Shown: piece by piece, positions 38,567 to 48,498 of the stretch
How positions within the stretch are numbered: position 1 is the stretch's first letter
Layout of the letters: the number at the start of each line of letters is the position of its first letter
Assembly: GCF_010365105.1 (NCBI RefSeq)
Contig: NZ_JAAFGZ010000002.1
Coordinates: 62,001-126,000, forward strand
From: Polaromonas sp.
GTDB lineage: Bacteria > Pseudomonadota > Gammaproteobacteria > Burkholderiales > Burkholderiaceae_C
Direction of reading: 5' to 3'
Length of the DNA: 64,000 nt
The notes under the pieces: model-generated
What the model saw: only the letters and a program-made list of their open reading frames with translations
Databases searched by the model: none
Told to the model about the DNA's origin: nothing
Position numbers and translations under genes: made by a program

Positions 38567-38899
38567 TCAAGCGCTGCTGGCCAGGCTTCGGCATTCTTCG
38601 GCGCAATTGAAGCAGACGGTGGCGCATTGCTGGCAGTGCTGCATTTCATGCTGGATGCATTCCTCCCCGCACGACTGGCCGATGTCGGCGCAGAGCGCGC
38701 ATATGTCGGCGGCATGCACGCTGTTGCGGGCCATGGCCGCCGCTGCAAAGGCGCAGGCCTGGGCGCAATCGATGTCCAGCGCAATGCAGTCCACCATCAT
38801 CTCCACGTTGTCTTCCTGCAGGCATGCGGCGGCGCAGTGGTTGCATTCTGCGGCGCAGTCGTTGCAGGCCTGCAGGCAATCGGCAAATTGTTCTTGCAT
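38567..38899 (-). CDS. four-helix-bundle copper-binding (Csp-like) Cys-rich protein
   Basis: 110 aa from ATG 38899 (MQEQFADCLQACNDCAAECNHCAAAC…); 18 Cys in CxxC/CxxxC spacing. Confidence 0.85.
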   Translation of the reverse strand: MQEQFADCLQACNDCAAECNHCAAACLQEDNVEMMVDCIALDIDCAQACAFAAAAMARNSVHAADICALCADIGQSCGEECIQHEMQHCQQCATVCFNCAEECRSLASSA

Positions 38900-39483
38900 G
38901 TGAAATCCTTTGGTCAGGAGCGGGTAGGGGATGAAAAGCTGCGGCAAAAGCGGGCATTGAGAAATAACGATGGGTCCTTGATTTTTCAGGAAAAGACCGG
39001 CCTGTGTGTAAGTGGTTTTCGTCTGGCTGCGTCGGTCATTCCGGGCAATCAGCTGCTGCACGCCATGAGCCCCCCAAAACTGGAGGCAGGCGCGCTTTGC
39101 GAAAACATCGGAAAAAAACAAAAACTCCCCGGGGCTGGTCCATCAGTGGTTGCTGGCCGCTCAAATGGCAAGGCTTGCCAGGCGCAGGATCGGCGCGCAA
39201 ACAAGCACATGCATGCCGCCAACATCGTGCAGCCTGGCAAGCGCATCTGGACTCGGCTTGCATGCAGCTGTTTTTCTGGACGATGGCAAACAGAAAGGCT
39301 TGATTGGATTACCTCGAATTAAATAATAAAACTTACATTCCGAATTAACGTTAAAACCCTAAAAAAATAGGTTCATAGTTGTCAATGTTCGTAAAACACC
39401 TCCAATGATGAGTTCAGTCCGGAAACCCTGAGTGAAGCAAATTTGAAATTGCTGTTTCATTTATATTTTTATACAGATATCAA

Positions 39484-41196
39484 ATGCTAATTGACGCCAG
39501 ATATTTTCATTCAGAGACAATTGAAACAGATATATGCATTATTGGGGCAGGTCCTGCAGGCATTGGTCTGGCGCGTGAATTTATCGGTCACAAGCTTGAG
39601 GTGGCACTGCTGGAAAGCGGCGGTTTTGATTTTGATCCGGAAATCCAGTCATTGGCCGGCGGCGTGGTCCGTGGCGATGTCAAGGCGCCCATTGATGTGA
39701 ATCGCCGCCAGTTTGGCGGCAACGCCAATGTCTGGCATGTCCAGGTGGGGAATGGCAACGTGGGCCTGCGCCATGCGGTGTTTGATGCAATCGATTTTGT
39801 CAAGCGGGACTGGATTACCAACAGCGGCTGGCCTTTTGACCGCGACCATCTGATGCCCTATTACCTGCGGGCACAGTCCACATGCCAGGCGGGAAATTTT
39901 TCCTATTCGCCAGACGGCTTTGAAGATTCCGAGGTTCAGCGCATGACGCTGCCAGATTCCGATCTGGAAACCGGTATTTTCCGGTTCAGCGCCGGCAATG
40001 TTTTTTACCAGCACTATCGGGACGAACTGGCTGCGAGCCGCAATGTCACGGTTTATACCTATGCCAGCGTCGTCGAGCTGCTGGCCGGCGACAGCGGCAA
40101 GGCTGTGACCCGTGCCCGAATTGCCCGACCCGGCAAAAGTGACCTCTGGATTTCAGCCAAGGCCTTCATTATCTCGGCCGGTGGTTTCGAGAACGCCCGG
40201 CTGCTGTTGATGTCCAACCAGCAGCAGTCAGCAGGTATGGGAAACCAGCATGATGTGGTCGGAAGGTATTACCACGACCATCTCCAGGGCCGCAGTGGCT
40301 ATTTCACGCCAACCGATTCCCGGCTGCTTGGGCGCAGCGCCCTTTATGACCTGCGCCAGGTCAACGGAAGTTCGGTCATGGGCTACCTGAAGTTGTCCCA
40401 AGCCATCATGGAAAAGCACAAGTTGCTCAACATCAACTGCTTTCTTTATCCCAAGCCCAATCCGCGCCAGAACAAGGCCATCGATTCCTTCAACAGGCTC
40501 AGGGAAGTTGGCCTGTTTACAAGGCAGCAAGGCGAATATGCTGCAATTTTTCCCAAGGAGGGCCGGGCAAAACTTTTGCTCAATACCTTGTTTGGCTCGG
40601 ATTATGTGGCCCGAATGGCTTACCTGGCCCATACCGGCCGGCAGGCAACGGCTTACGGCCTGGGCAATGGCGGTTGGTCGGCATTGCCTGATGTGCCTGG
40701 AAAATTCAAGCGGTTTGAAGTCTGGCACAGCATTGAACAATCTCCCCATCCGGACAACCGTGTCACCTTGAGCTCGCAACGTGACATGTACGGCTGTCCC
40801 AAACTGGAAGTGCGCTGGCATTGGCCGCAAGAGGACATCGCGCAGACGCTGCGCGCCCAGACCGCGATTGCCGATGCGCTTGAGCGCTCCGGTCTGGGCA
40901 AGCTGCAGCTTGTCCACGACCCCGACGGACTGCCCAATGTCGTCAGGCCTGTCGGTTCTCACCACCTCATGGGCACTACCCGGATGCATGACGATCCCAA
41001 GCTTGGCGTCGTCAATGCCGATTGCCGGGTTCACGGCATCGCCAATCTTTTCGTGGCGGGCAGTTCCACCTTCCCCACCGGCGGCTATGCCAATCCCACC
41101 CTCACGATCGTGGCGATGGCGCTGCGTCTGGCCGATTTGCTGAAGCAGGAATTTGAGTCAGGCGCCCTGGGGGCTTTATCGCGGTTTATCTTGTAG
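39484..41196 (+). CDS. GMC-type FAD-dependent oxidoreductase
   Basis: 570 aa; DICIIGAGPAGIGLAREF N-terminal FAD motif, C-terminal SHHLMGTTRMHDDPKLGVVNADCRVHGIANLFVAGSSTFPTGGYANPTLTIVA. Confidence 0.87.
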   Translation: MLIDARYFHSETIETDICIIGAGPAGIGLAREFIGHKLEVALLESGGFDFDPEIQSLAGGVVRGDVKAPIDVNRRQFGGNANVWHVQVGNGNVGLRHAVFDAIDFVKRDWITNSGWPFDRDHLMPYYLRAQSTCQAGNFSYSPDGFEDSEVQRMTLPDSDLETGIFRFSAGNVFYQHYRDELAASRNVTVYTYASVVELLAGDSGKAVTRARIARPGKSDLWISAKAFIISAGGFENARLLLMSNQQQSAGMGNQHDVVGRYYHDHLQGRSGYFTPTDSRLLGRSALYDLRQVNGSSVMGYLKLSQAIMEKHKLLNINCFLYPKPNPRQNKAIDSFNRLREVGLFTRQQGEYAAIFPKEGRAKLLLNTLFGSDYVARMAYLAHTGRQATAYGLGNGGWSALPDVPGKFKRFEVWHSIEQSPHPDNRVTLSSQRDMYGCPKLEVRWHWPQEDIAQTLRAQTAIADALERSGLGKLQLVHDPDGLPNVVRPVGSHHLMGTTRMHDDPKLGVVNADCRVHGIANLFVAGSSTFPTGGYANPTLTIVAMALRLADLLKQEFESGALGALSRFIL

Positions 41197-41349
41197 TTGC
41201 CCGGGTCTGACCGTCCTGCGCAAAAAGCCCCCTGCAGCCTGAAAGTGCGATTCCAGCCGTTTGACCTGTTCCCGGGTACGGCTGGCGACAGCAAGGCCCG
41301 TCCGACGCTGCTACGCTGGCCGTTCATCACCCGCACGGAGACAACAGGC

Positions 41350-43425
41350 ATGAACAAGACAACTACAGCCGCGCCCGGCATTGCGCAAATCCGCCTCTAC
41401 CAGGACTGGCTGCGTGACCGGCATGGCCTGGTGTTTGGCAGCTACGACGCGCTCTGGCGCTGGTCCACCACTGAACTGGACGCGTTCTGGCAAAGCATCT
41501 GGGACTATTTTGACCTGCAGTCGCCCACGCCGCACGGCGCGGCACTGGCCAAAAACGTCATGCCCGGCGCCTGCTGGTTTCCCGGCGCGCAGGTCAACTA
41601 TGCGCGGCAGGTGCTGCGCCATGTCGATGCGGCGCATGCCGCCGGTATGCCCGCCATCGTCAGCAGCAACGAAAAGGGCCGGCAGCGCGACTTGAGCTGG
41701 CCCGAACTGCGCCGCCAGGTGGCGTCGCTGGCGCTGCACCTGCAGGCTCAGGGCGTGCAGCCTGGCGACCGGGTGGCGGCGTATCTGCCGAACATTCCCG
41801 AGACGATGGTGGCGTTCCTGGCGACGGTCAGCATCGGCGGCGTGTGGAGCCTGTGCGCCCCCGACATGGGAACGCACGCGGTGCTTGACCGCTTCCGGCA
41901 GATCGCTCCCACGGTGCTGATCGCCTGCGACGGCGTGACCCACGGCGGGCGCGACCACGACCGCCTGGGCGTGCTGGCCGAGCTGCGCCAGGCGCTGCCC
42001 AGCGTTCGGCACACATTGCTGCTGGGCAACCTGGATGCTATGGTTTCAGTAGCTGGTTGTGCAGACTGGACAAGCGTAACAGCCCGAAATGATGCTCAAA
42101 CCAGCGCTTTCGAGCCGCTCTGGCTGGCGTTCGACCATCCGCTGTGGATCGTCTATTCGAGCGGCACCACCGGCCTGCCCAAGCCCATCGTGCACGGGCA
42201 CGGCGGCATGCTGCTGGTGCAGATGCAGCTCGGCACGCTGCACAACGACGTCGGCTGCAGCTACCAGCCCAATTCCTTCGGCGAGCGCTACCACTGGTAC
42301 AGCTCGACCGGCTGGGTGATGTGGAATGCGCAGCTGGCCGGCCTGCTGGGCGGCACGACCTGCGTGATCTTCGACGGCAACCCCGGCGGCTCCAAGGACC
42401 AGCCCGACTGGACCACGCTCTGGCGCTTTGCCGCCGATACCGGCGTGACCTTTTTTGGCGCGGGTGCGGCGTTTTATGCCAGCTGCATGAAGGCCGGCAT
42501 CACGCCCGCAGCCTGCGGCGACCTGAGCCGCATCCGCGCGCTGGGCTCGACCGGATCGCCCTTGAGCGCCGAGGTGCAGCAATGGGGCTCCGCCTTCATG
42601 GCCAGTGCCGGCGTTGACGACGTCTGGTGGTGCAACATCTCGGGCGGCACCGACTTTGCCGGCGCCTTTATCGGCGGCAACCGCGAACTGCCGCAGACGC
42701 CCGGAAAAATGCAGTGCCGCCTGCTCGGCGCGGCGGTCGAGGCCTGGGACGACAGCGGCCGGCCGGTCATCGGCGAGGTCGGGGAGCTGGTCTGCACCCA
42801 GCCGATTCCGTCGATGCCGCTGTACCTCTGGGGCGACGACAGCGGCGCGCGCCTGCTGGCCAGCTATTTCGACATGTACCCGCCCGGCCACGGCCGCAGG
42901 CCCGGCGGCGGCGATGCCGGGCCGGAACTGGGCGCGGTCTGGCGCCATGGCGACTGGCTGAAGATTGACCCGGGTACAGAAGGCGGCTGCGTGATCTATG
43001 GCCGCTCGGACGCGACCATCAACCGCCACGGCCTGCGCATGGGCACCAGCGAGCTGTACAGCGCCATCGAGGCGCTGCCCGAAGTGCTCGACTCGCTGGT
43101 GGTCGACCTGGAATACCTGGGCCGCGCCAGTTACATGCCGCTGTTCGTGGTGCTCAAGAGTGGCGTGGTGCTCGACGACGCGATGAGGGCGCGGCTCAAC
43201 CACGCTGTCAAAACCGCGCTGAGCCCGCGTTTCGTGCCGGACGACATCCTTCAGGTGGCGGAAATCCCGCGCACCCTGTCGGGCAAGAAGCAGGAACTGC
43301 CGATCAAGAAGCTGCTGCTCGGCCAGCCACTGGAAAAAGTCCTCAACCGCGACGCGATGGCCAACCCGCACTGCCTGGACTGGTACGTCGGTTTTGCGCA
43401 GCAGCGGCTGGCGCGGCCGGGCTGA
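41350..43425 (+). CDS. acetoacetate-CoA ligase (acetoacetyl-CoA synthetase)
   Basis: Likely start ATG 41350; WPELRRQVASLALHLQAQGVQPGDRVAAYLPN, VYSSGTTGLPKPIVHGHGG, YGRSDATINRHGLRMGTSELY, SGKKQELPIKKLL. Confidence 0.92.
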   Translation: MNKTTTAAPGIAQIRLYQDWLRDRHGLVFGSYDALWRWSTTELDAFWQSIWDYFDLQSPTPHGAALAKNVMPGACWFPGAQVNYARQVLRHVDAAHAAGMPAIVSSNEKGRQRDLSWPELRRQVASLALHLQAQGVQPGDRVAAYLPNIPETMVAFLATVSIGGVWSLCAPDMGTHAVLDRFRQIAPTVLIACDGVTHGGRDHDRLGVLAELRQALPSVRHTLLLGNLDAMVSVAGCADWTSVTARNDAQTSAFEPLWLAFDHPLWIVYSSGTTGLPKPIVHGHGGMLLVQMQLGTLHNDVGCSYQPNSFGERYHWYSSTGWVMWNAQLAGLLGGTTCVIFDGNPGGSKDQPDWTTLWRFAADTGVTFFGAGAAFYASCMKAGITPAACGDLSRIRALGSTGSPLSAEVQQWGSAFMASAGVDDVWWCNISGGTDFAGAFIGGNRELPQTPGKMQCRLLGAAVEAWDDSGRPVIGEVGELVCTQPIPSMPLYLWGDDSGARLLASYFDMYPPGHGRRPGGGDAGPELGAVWRHGDWLKIDPGTEGGCVIYGRSDATINRHGLRMGTSELYSAIEALPEVLDSLVVDLEYLGRASYMPLFVVLKSGVVLDDAMRARLNHAVKTALSPRFVPDDILQVAEIPRTLSGKKQELPIKKLLLGQPLEKVLNRDAMANPHCLDWYVGFAQQRLARPG
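42030..42100 (+). repeat. dispersed two-hairpin repeat, copy B, inside the acetoacetate-CoA ligase CDS
   Basis: GATGCTATGGTTTCAGTAGCTGGTTGTGCAGACTGGACAAGCGTAACAGCCCGAAATGATGCTCAAA; reading frame stays open. Confidence 0.65.
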
Positions 43426-43437
43426 AGCCAGGCAGGC

Positions 43438-44946
43438 TCAGCGCGGCACTGCCTGCCCGGCGGCGACACCGCGCAGGAATTCGGCCAGCCCGGGGTCGAT
43501 CTCCAGCCGGGCCGCCAGCACGCTGGCCTGCTGCAGATCGCGTGCGCTGCCAATGTCGGCCTGAAGCTGGACCGCCTGCAGCAGCCAGCGTTTCGTCTGC
43601 CGCCTGGACAGCAGGGGCTGAAGCGCTTCGATGGCGTAACGCAGCCGCTTGGCCAGGATGCGGGCGCGGTGCAGGCTTTGCGGGTGCGCGCTGTCGTCCA
43701 GGGCGCGCTGCAGTTTACGGTGCAGCCGCCCGATGCGCTGCCGGGCCCAGCGGCGCAGGGGCCGCCTGGACGCGTCAGCCTTGTGGTCGGCCGGCCCTTT
43801 CTGCCTGGGCAGGTTTTCCAGCCACTCTGTGATGGTCAGCAGCGTGGCGCCCACGGCCGGCACTTCGAGCGCATGCCCAATCGATTTGCGCTGCAGCCGG
43901 GCGGCGTCCGACAGTGCCAGCAGCATGGCCTGCCATTTTTCAGCGCGCTGCGCGTTGCCCGCACGGTAGGCGTCGGCCAGCAAAGGCAGGGTGTCGGTCC
44001 GGGCCACGTCAATGTCGCGCAGCTCGCCGATGAAGGCCAGCAGCGGCGCCAGCGGCTGCCAGTCGGGCAGCTGGTCGGCCGCCAGTCCGGGTTTGAAAAG
44101 CCGCATGGCGCTCCTGAAGCGCCGCCAGCCGACGCGCGCCTGGTGCAGCACTTCGGGATCGTCCGTCTGGTTCAGCAGCTTGAGGTTGCTGGTGAACTGG
44201 CAGAACATTTCACGCAGCACGCTCTGCGCCGCCAGCGGCAGCGTCATGCCCTCGGCCAGCGCTGGCGGCCGGGCGTGCAGCGGCTGGTTCAGGCGGTCCT
44301 GCAGCAGCGCATAGCCGCGCTCGGCCTTGCTGACGTTGAGCGGCAGCACCGCCACGCTGCGGGCAATCTCCTGGGCGACCTCGAACAGCGCCGCCGGCTC
44401 TCCGGACACGAGTTCGAGTTCCAGCTCGCACAGTGGCGCACATTGGTCGCCCGCCACGACCTGGCCGATGTCCAGCGACACCTCGACCACGCTGCCGCCG
44501 CGCCGGCGCACCGACCACGACGTGCGTTCAAAGGCGGTGACCAGGCAGGGCACCAGCGCCTCAAACAGGCTGCCGTCCGGGTCGAACTCGGGCCAGGGCG
44601 TGGCTTCCAGCGCCTCGCGCGACAGTTCGGCCCCGGCCAGCGGTACTTCCCACTCGCCGCGATGGCTCAGGGCCGAGTCGCTGCGGCCGCCCATCTTCAG
44701 CGTTTGCCGCCACTGCGGATCGGTGCTGCTGCCCATGCGGCGCAGGCGCAATGCCACGCGCTCCTCGTACAGGTCCTGCCCGGGCGTGTCGTAGTAGATG
44801 TTGTGCAGCGGCTGCTGCGTGGGCTTGCGGCGCGCCAGCAGCGGCGTTCGCGCGAGCCGCCGGGCCAGGCCCAGCGGGTCGGCGGTAGGCAAGGCCAGCT
44901 TGAGTTCGATTTCTTCCGGGCGCGGAACGGGGGCAGGTGATTTCAT
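43438..44946 (-). CDS. CYTH and CHAD domain protein
   Basis: Likely start ATG 44946; EIELKLALP (CYTH ExExK) and C-terminal CHAD-type VLHQARVGWRRFRSAMRLFKP…LHRARILAKRLRYAIEAL. Confidence 0.88.
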   Translation of the reverse strand: MKSPAPVPRPEEIELKLALPTADPLGLARRLARTPLLARRKPTQQPLHNIYYDTPGQDLYEERVALRLRRMGSSTDPQWRQTLKMGGRSDSALSHRGEWEVPLAGAELSREALEATPWPEFDPDGSLFEALVPCLVTAFERTSWSVRRRGGSVVEVSLDIGQVVAGDQCAPLCELELELVSGEPAALFEVAQEIARSVAVLPLNVSKAERGYALLQDRLNQPLHARPPALAEGMTLPLAAQSVLREMFCQFTSNLKLLNQTDDPEVLHQARVGWRRFRSAMRLFKPGLAADQLPDWQPLAPLLAFIGELRDIDVARTDTLPLLADAYRAGNAQRAEKWQAMLLALSDAARLQRKSIGHALEVPAVGATLLTITEWLENLPRQKGPADHKADASRRPLRRWARQRIGRLHRKLQRALDDSAHPQSLHRARILAKRLRYAIEALQPLLSRRQTKRWLLQAVQLQADIGSARDLQQASVLAARLEIDPGLAEFLRGVAAGQAVPR

Positions 44947-45220
44947 GGGGTTCCGGCTGCCAGTGCGGCGGATGCAGGTTTCGCTGATTCTGCAAAAAAT
45001 CGCACTGGACGGGTTGGCGTGCTGTGGCTGGGTTTGCGTGGCAAAGGCGAGCCTCACGGTAGCAAAAAAAAACCTGCACAGACGTAAGGAATTGACACCG
45101 CCCAACGGGACGGTTTTTCATGGGAAAAGCGCTTGACCTTCCCCCGGTGGGAAGCTTCATGCTGACGCCAGCATGCACCGGCATGGAACCGATTTGATCC
45201 ACCTTTCAGGAGCTTTCCCC

Positions 45221-45628
45221 ATGAAGAATTTCCGTTTTTCCCAAACCCTGGCCTGTGCGCTCGGCGCCATGGCCTTGTCCGCTGCCGCCTTCACCGCCCA
45301 GGCGCAGCCTGCCGCGGCCATGCCGGCGGAGCATGCGGGCATGAACCACGCCGCCGATGCCGGAGCCTCTGACGCGACCCGGGCCTTTCAGCAAGGCGAG
45401 GAAAAGATGATGAAGGACATGGGCCGACCCTACACCGGCAATGCCGACAAGGATTTCGTGGCGCACATGATTCCGCACCACGAGGGCGCGGTGGACATGG
45501 CCAATGTCCAGCTGAAGTACGGCAAGGACCCCGAGCTGCGCAAGATGGCCCGGGACATCATCAAGGCGCAGAAGCAGGAAATCGCCTTCATGAAAAAGTG
45601 GCAGGCCCGGCACGGCGTGAAGCCATAA
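45221..45628 (+). CDS. DUF305 domain-containing secreted protein
   Basis: 135 aa; signal peptide, DKDFVAHMIPHHEGAVDMANVQLKYGKDPELRKMARDIIKAQKQEI. Confidence 0.9.
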   Translation: MKNFRFSQTLACALGAMALSAAAFTAQAQPAAAMPAEHAGMNHAADAGASDATRAFQQGEEKMMKDMGRPYTGNADKDFVAHMIPHHEGAVDMANVQLKYGKDPELRKMARDIIKAQKQEIAFMKKWQARHGVKP

Positions 45629-45665
45629 AGCCTTCAGCCGGCGCCCCGCGCGCCGCTTCAGGGCG

Positions 45666-46724
45666 TCAATGCGGATGGCGGTGGTGAATGTCCGGGTAAT
45701 GCGCATGCGTGTGCGCCAGCGGCGCATGCCGGTGCGGATGCACATGCGGCGACGTGCCATCCCACGCAAAGTCATGCGCATGCTGGTGGTGCGCGTCGTG
45801 CCGGTGCGGGTGGCTGTGCTGCAACACCTCGTGCGTGTGTGGATGCGCATGCCGCTCGCTCAGGTGCAGCCAGACGCCCAGCCCCATCAGCGCGGCCGCC
45901 GCCCAGAACAGCCCGCCCGGCATGTCCGGCCAGAGGACCAGCGAAATCATCACGCCGAACAGGGGCGCCACCGAAAAGTAGGCACCGGTGCGCGCCGTTC
46001 CCAGCGTCCTGAGCGCCACCACGAACAGGCTCAGGCTGAGCCCGTAACCCAGGAAGCCCACCAGGCCGGCATAGCCCAGTTGCGTTGCACCCGGCAGTGA
46101 AGCGCCGGCATACAGCGCGATGGCGGTGTTGGTCACGCCGGCGAGCAGGCCTTTCAGGCAGGCCACCAGCAGGGCATCGTTGCCGGACACCCTGCGCGTC
46201 AGGTTGTTGTCCACGGCCCAGCCCAGGCAGGCGCCTGCGATCAACAGGGCGCCGGGCGAGAAGCTGGCGCCGCCCGGTTGCCACGACAGCAGCACGCCAC
46301 CCAGCGCGATGGCCGCCATGCCCAGGACGACGCGGCGGTCGGCGTTTTCGCGGAAGGCCAGCCAGGCCACGACCGCCGTCAGCACGCCTTCCAGGTTCAG
46401 CAGCAGCGATGCCGACGCGGCGCTGGTCTGCGCCAGGCCGAGCATGAACAGCGCAGGCGCCAGCATGCCGCCAGCCACGATGGCGCCCAGCAGCCAGGGC
46501 CGCTCGGCTCGTGGAATATGCAGCAGGGTCAGCGGCTGGCCGCCACGGCGCTCGCGCAGGCGCCGCACCAGCAGCAACGCGCCCAGCCCCAAGCCGCTGC
46601 CCAGGTAGAGCAGGCCGGCCAGCAGCAGCGGCGGCATGTTCCCTGCCAGCAGCTTGGCCAGCGGCGTGCTGGCACCGAACAGCAGCGCGGCGAGAAGTGC
46701 GGGAAGGGCAGAGCGGAGCGGCAT
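45666..46724 (-). CDS. EamA/DMT-family transporter with His-rich C-terminal tail
   Basis: Likely start ATG 46724; ten-TM EamA pattern; C-terminal HLSERHAHPHTHEVLQHSHPHRHDAHHQHAHDF…HRHPH. Confidence 0.87.
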   Translation of the reverse strand: MPLRSALPALLAALLFGASTPLAKLLAGNMPPLLLAGLLYLGSGLGLGALLLVRRLRERRGGQPLTLLHIPRAERPWLLGAIVAGGMLAPALFMLGLAQTSAASASLLLNLEGVLTAVVAWLAFRENADRRVVLGMAAIALGGVLLSWQPGGASFSPGALLIAGACLGWAVDNNLTRRVSGNDALLVACLKGLLAGVTNTAIALYAGASLPGATQLGYAGLVGFLGYGLSLSLFVVALRTLGTARTGAYFSVAPLFGVMISLVLWPDMPGGLFWAAAALMGLGVWLHLSERHAHPHTHEVLQHSHPHRHDAHHQHAHDFAWDGTSPHVHPHRHAPLAHTHAHYPDIHHRHPH

Positions 46725-46884
46725 GGCGAAGATCCTGGAAAAGGTGTCAAGTCGATTGGAACGCAACTCGCCGCAAGTTACGCAGGCCGGCAAGCCATCC
46801 CTGCGCTTTTTTCAACCGGCGCATTGGGTTTGTCTGGGGGCATTGTCAAAGATCGCGCATGGCCGACAGAATTTCCCTCAGGAT

Positions 46885-47330
46885 TTACCGGGCCGGAAAG
46901 CCCCGCCGTCCACGGCGCTCGGCCAGCCGATGACCTGCCAGGGCATGCTCAAAGACACCCCGGGCGCCGGCCTGCACCAGCGGCGCGCCGCCAGACCCTC
47001 ATGATGCCGGCCAGCACATCGCCAGAGCCCGACGTGCCCAGGCCTGCATTGCCCGGCACATGGCATCACGCTTCACCTTGGGGCGAAATGACGAAGGTGC
47101 TCGCGCCTTTCAGCGCCACCACCGCGTTGTGCTTTGCCGCCATGGCCCGCGCCAGTGCCGGCGCATCGGCCTTGACATCATCCTTGCGCTGGCCGCTCAG
47201 GTGCGCCATTTCACCCGCATGCGGCGTCAGCAGCGCCGGCTGGTCAAAGCGCGGCACCTGCAGCAAGACGTCCATGGCCAGCGTATCGAGGATCCCCGGA
47301 ACCCCGGCCAGTCGCGCAGTGACAGTCGGT
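46885..47330 (-). pseudogene. truncated ADP-dependent NAD(P)H-hydrate dehydratase (NnrD-like) remnant
   Basis: ILDTLAMDVLLQVPRFDQPALLTPHAGEMAHLSG…ALKGASTFVISPQGEA*CHVPGNAGLGTSGSGDVLAGIM then frameshift to LVQAGARGVFEHALAGHRLAERRGRRGFPAR*; N-terminal part missing. Confidence 0.82.
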
Positions 47331-47358
47331 CAAAGGTCTGCATGGCAGGCAACCAGGT

Positions 47359-48129
47359 TCAGGGGCTGGGTGCCACCGGCATATCGGGCTCGTAAGTCAC
47401 CGGCGTGCCTTCTTCCAGCAGCGGCGCCAGAAAGTTCACCAGGTCGAGTACATGCCGGGGCTGGTCATTGCCGTCGTCGTCGCCCACGGTCCGGTATGAG
47501 GTGACGCTGCAGTTGGGAACATCGCCGAGCCGGTCGATGCCCAGGATGGTGGCCTCGTCCATCTGCTCGACCAGGTAGCGCATGCAGTTCACGATCACCT
47601 GGTGGGCCACCACCAGCACCCGCTGGCCGGCATATTCGCGCGTCACCATTTCCAGCAGGCTGCGCAGCCGCAGGATCACGTCGCACCAGCTTTCGCCGCC
47701 CGGCGGGCGAAAGTAGAACTTGCCGACATGACCACGCTGCTCGCTCAGTTCCGGGTATTTCCGGGTGATGCCCAGGTGCGTCAGGCGGTCCAGGATGCCG
47801 AACTCCTTTTCCCGCAGGCGTTCGTCCATGCGCAGCCTGACGGCCTGCGTGATGCCGCCGCTGTCCAGCAGCAACTGCGCCGTTTGCCGCGCCCTGACAT
47901 ACGGCGAGCACAGCAGCACCTGGGGCCGTTCCTGCAGCGGCAGGCTGCCAAACCAGTGGCCCAGGCTTTGCGACTGGCGCCGGCCCAGGTCCGACAGTGG
48001 CACGTCGATGTCGCGCGTGGGAATGTCGATGACATGCAGGCCATTGGCTTCGGCCGCATCGCGCGCCACATTGCCGGCGCTCTGGCCGTGGCGCACCACC
48101 CACAGCATCTGCGGCAGCGTGGGCGTCAT
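47359..48129 (-). CDS. histidine phosphatase (phosphoglycerate mutase-like) family protein
   Basis: 256 aa; LWVVRHGQSAGNVARD, PLSDLGRRQSQSLG, VLVVAHQVIVNCMRYLV. Confidence 0.88.
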   Translation of the reverse strand: MTPTLPQMLWVVRHGQSAGNVARDAAEANGLHVIDIPTRDIDVPLSDLGRRQSQSLGHWFGSLPLQERPQVLLCSPYVRARQTAQLLLDSGGITQAVRLRMDERLREKEFGILDRLTHLGITRKYPELSEQRGHVGKFYFRPPGGESWCDVILRLRSLLEMVTREYAGQRVLVVAHQVIVNCMRYLVEQMDEATILGIDRLGDVPNCSVTSYRTVGDDDGNDQPRHVLDLVNFLAPLLEEGTPVTYEPDMPVAPSP

Positions 48130-48498
48130 GGTGCCTGCCTTTCAGTGCCGCTCGCCATGCCCGTGGTGTGAATGCGCAATGAACTCATGCGTGCAAGATA
48201 ACCAGCTTTTCTTTTGCTGCCTGTCAGACGGTGGACCGTTTGATGCAGGAGCGCACTGAAGCGCCGGCACCGCCACCGTCCCGCTACCTCGACAATACCG
48301 GTTCATCCCTAGAATCCTGAAGACGAGAATTGTTCAGGTGTTTCGCGGCATCCGGATCACTGACGGGTCGGGTATGGCGGAAGTCACAAAAGCGGCTTTT
48401 TTAAAGCAATTCAAATGGCGCCAGCCGTACCGATACGGCCATGTTCGATTAGCATACGTTCTATGTAACGTTATCAACTTGGTTGAAAAAATCAAATT

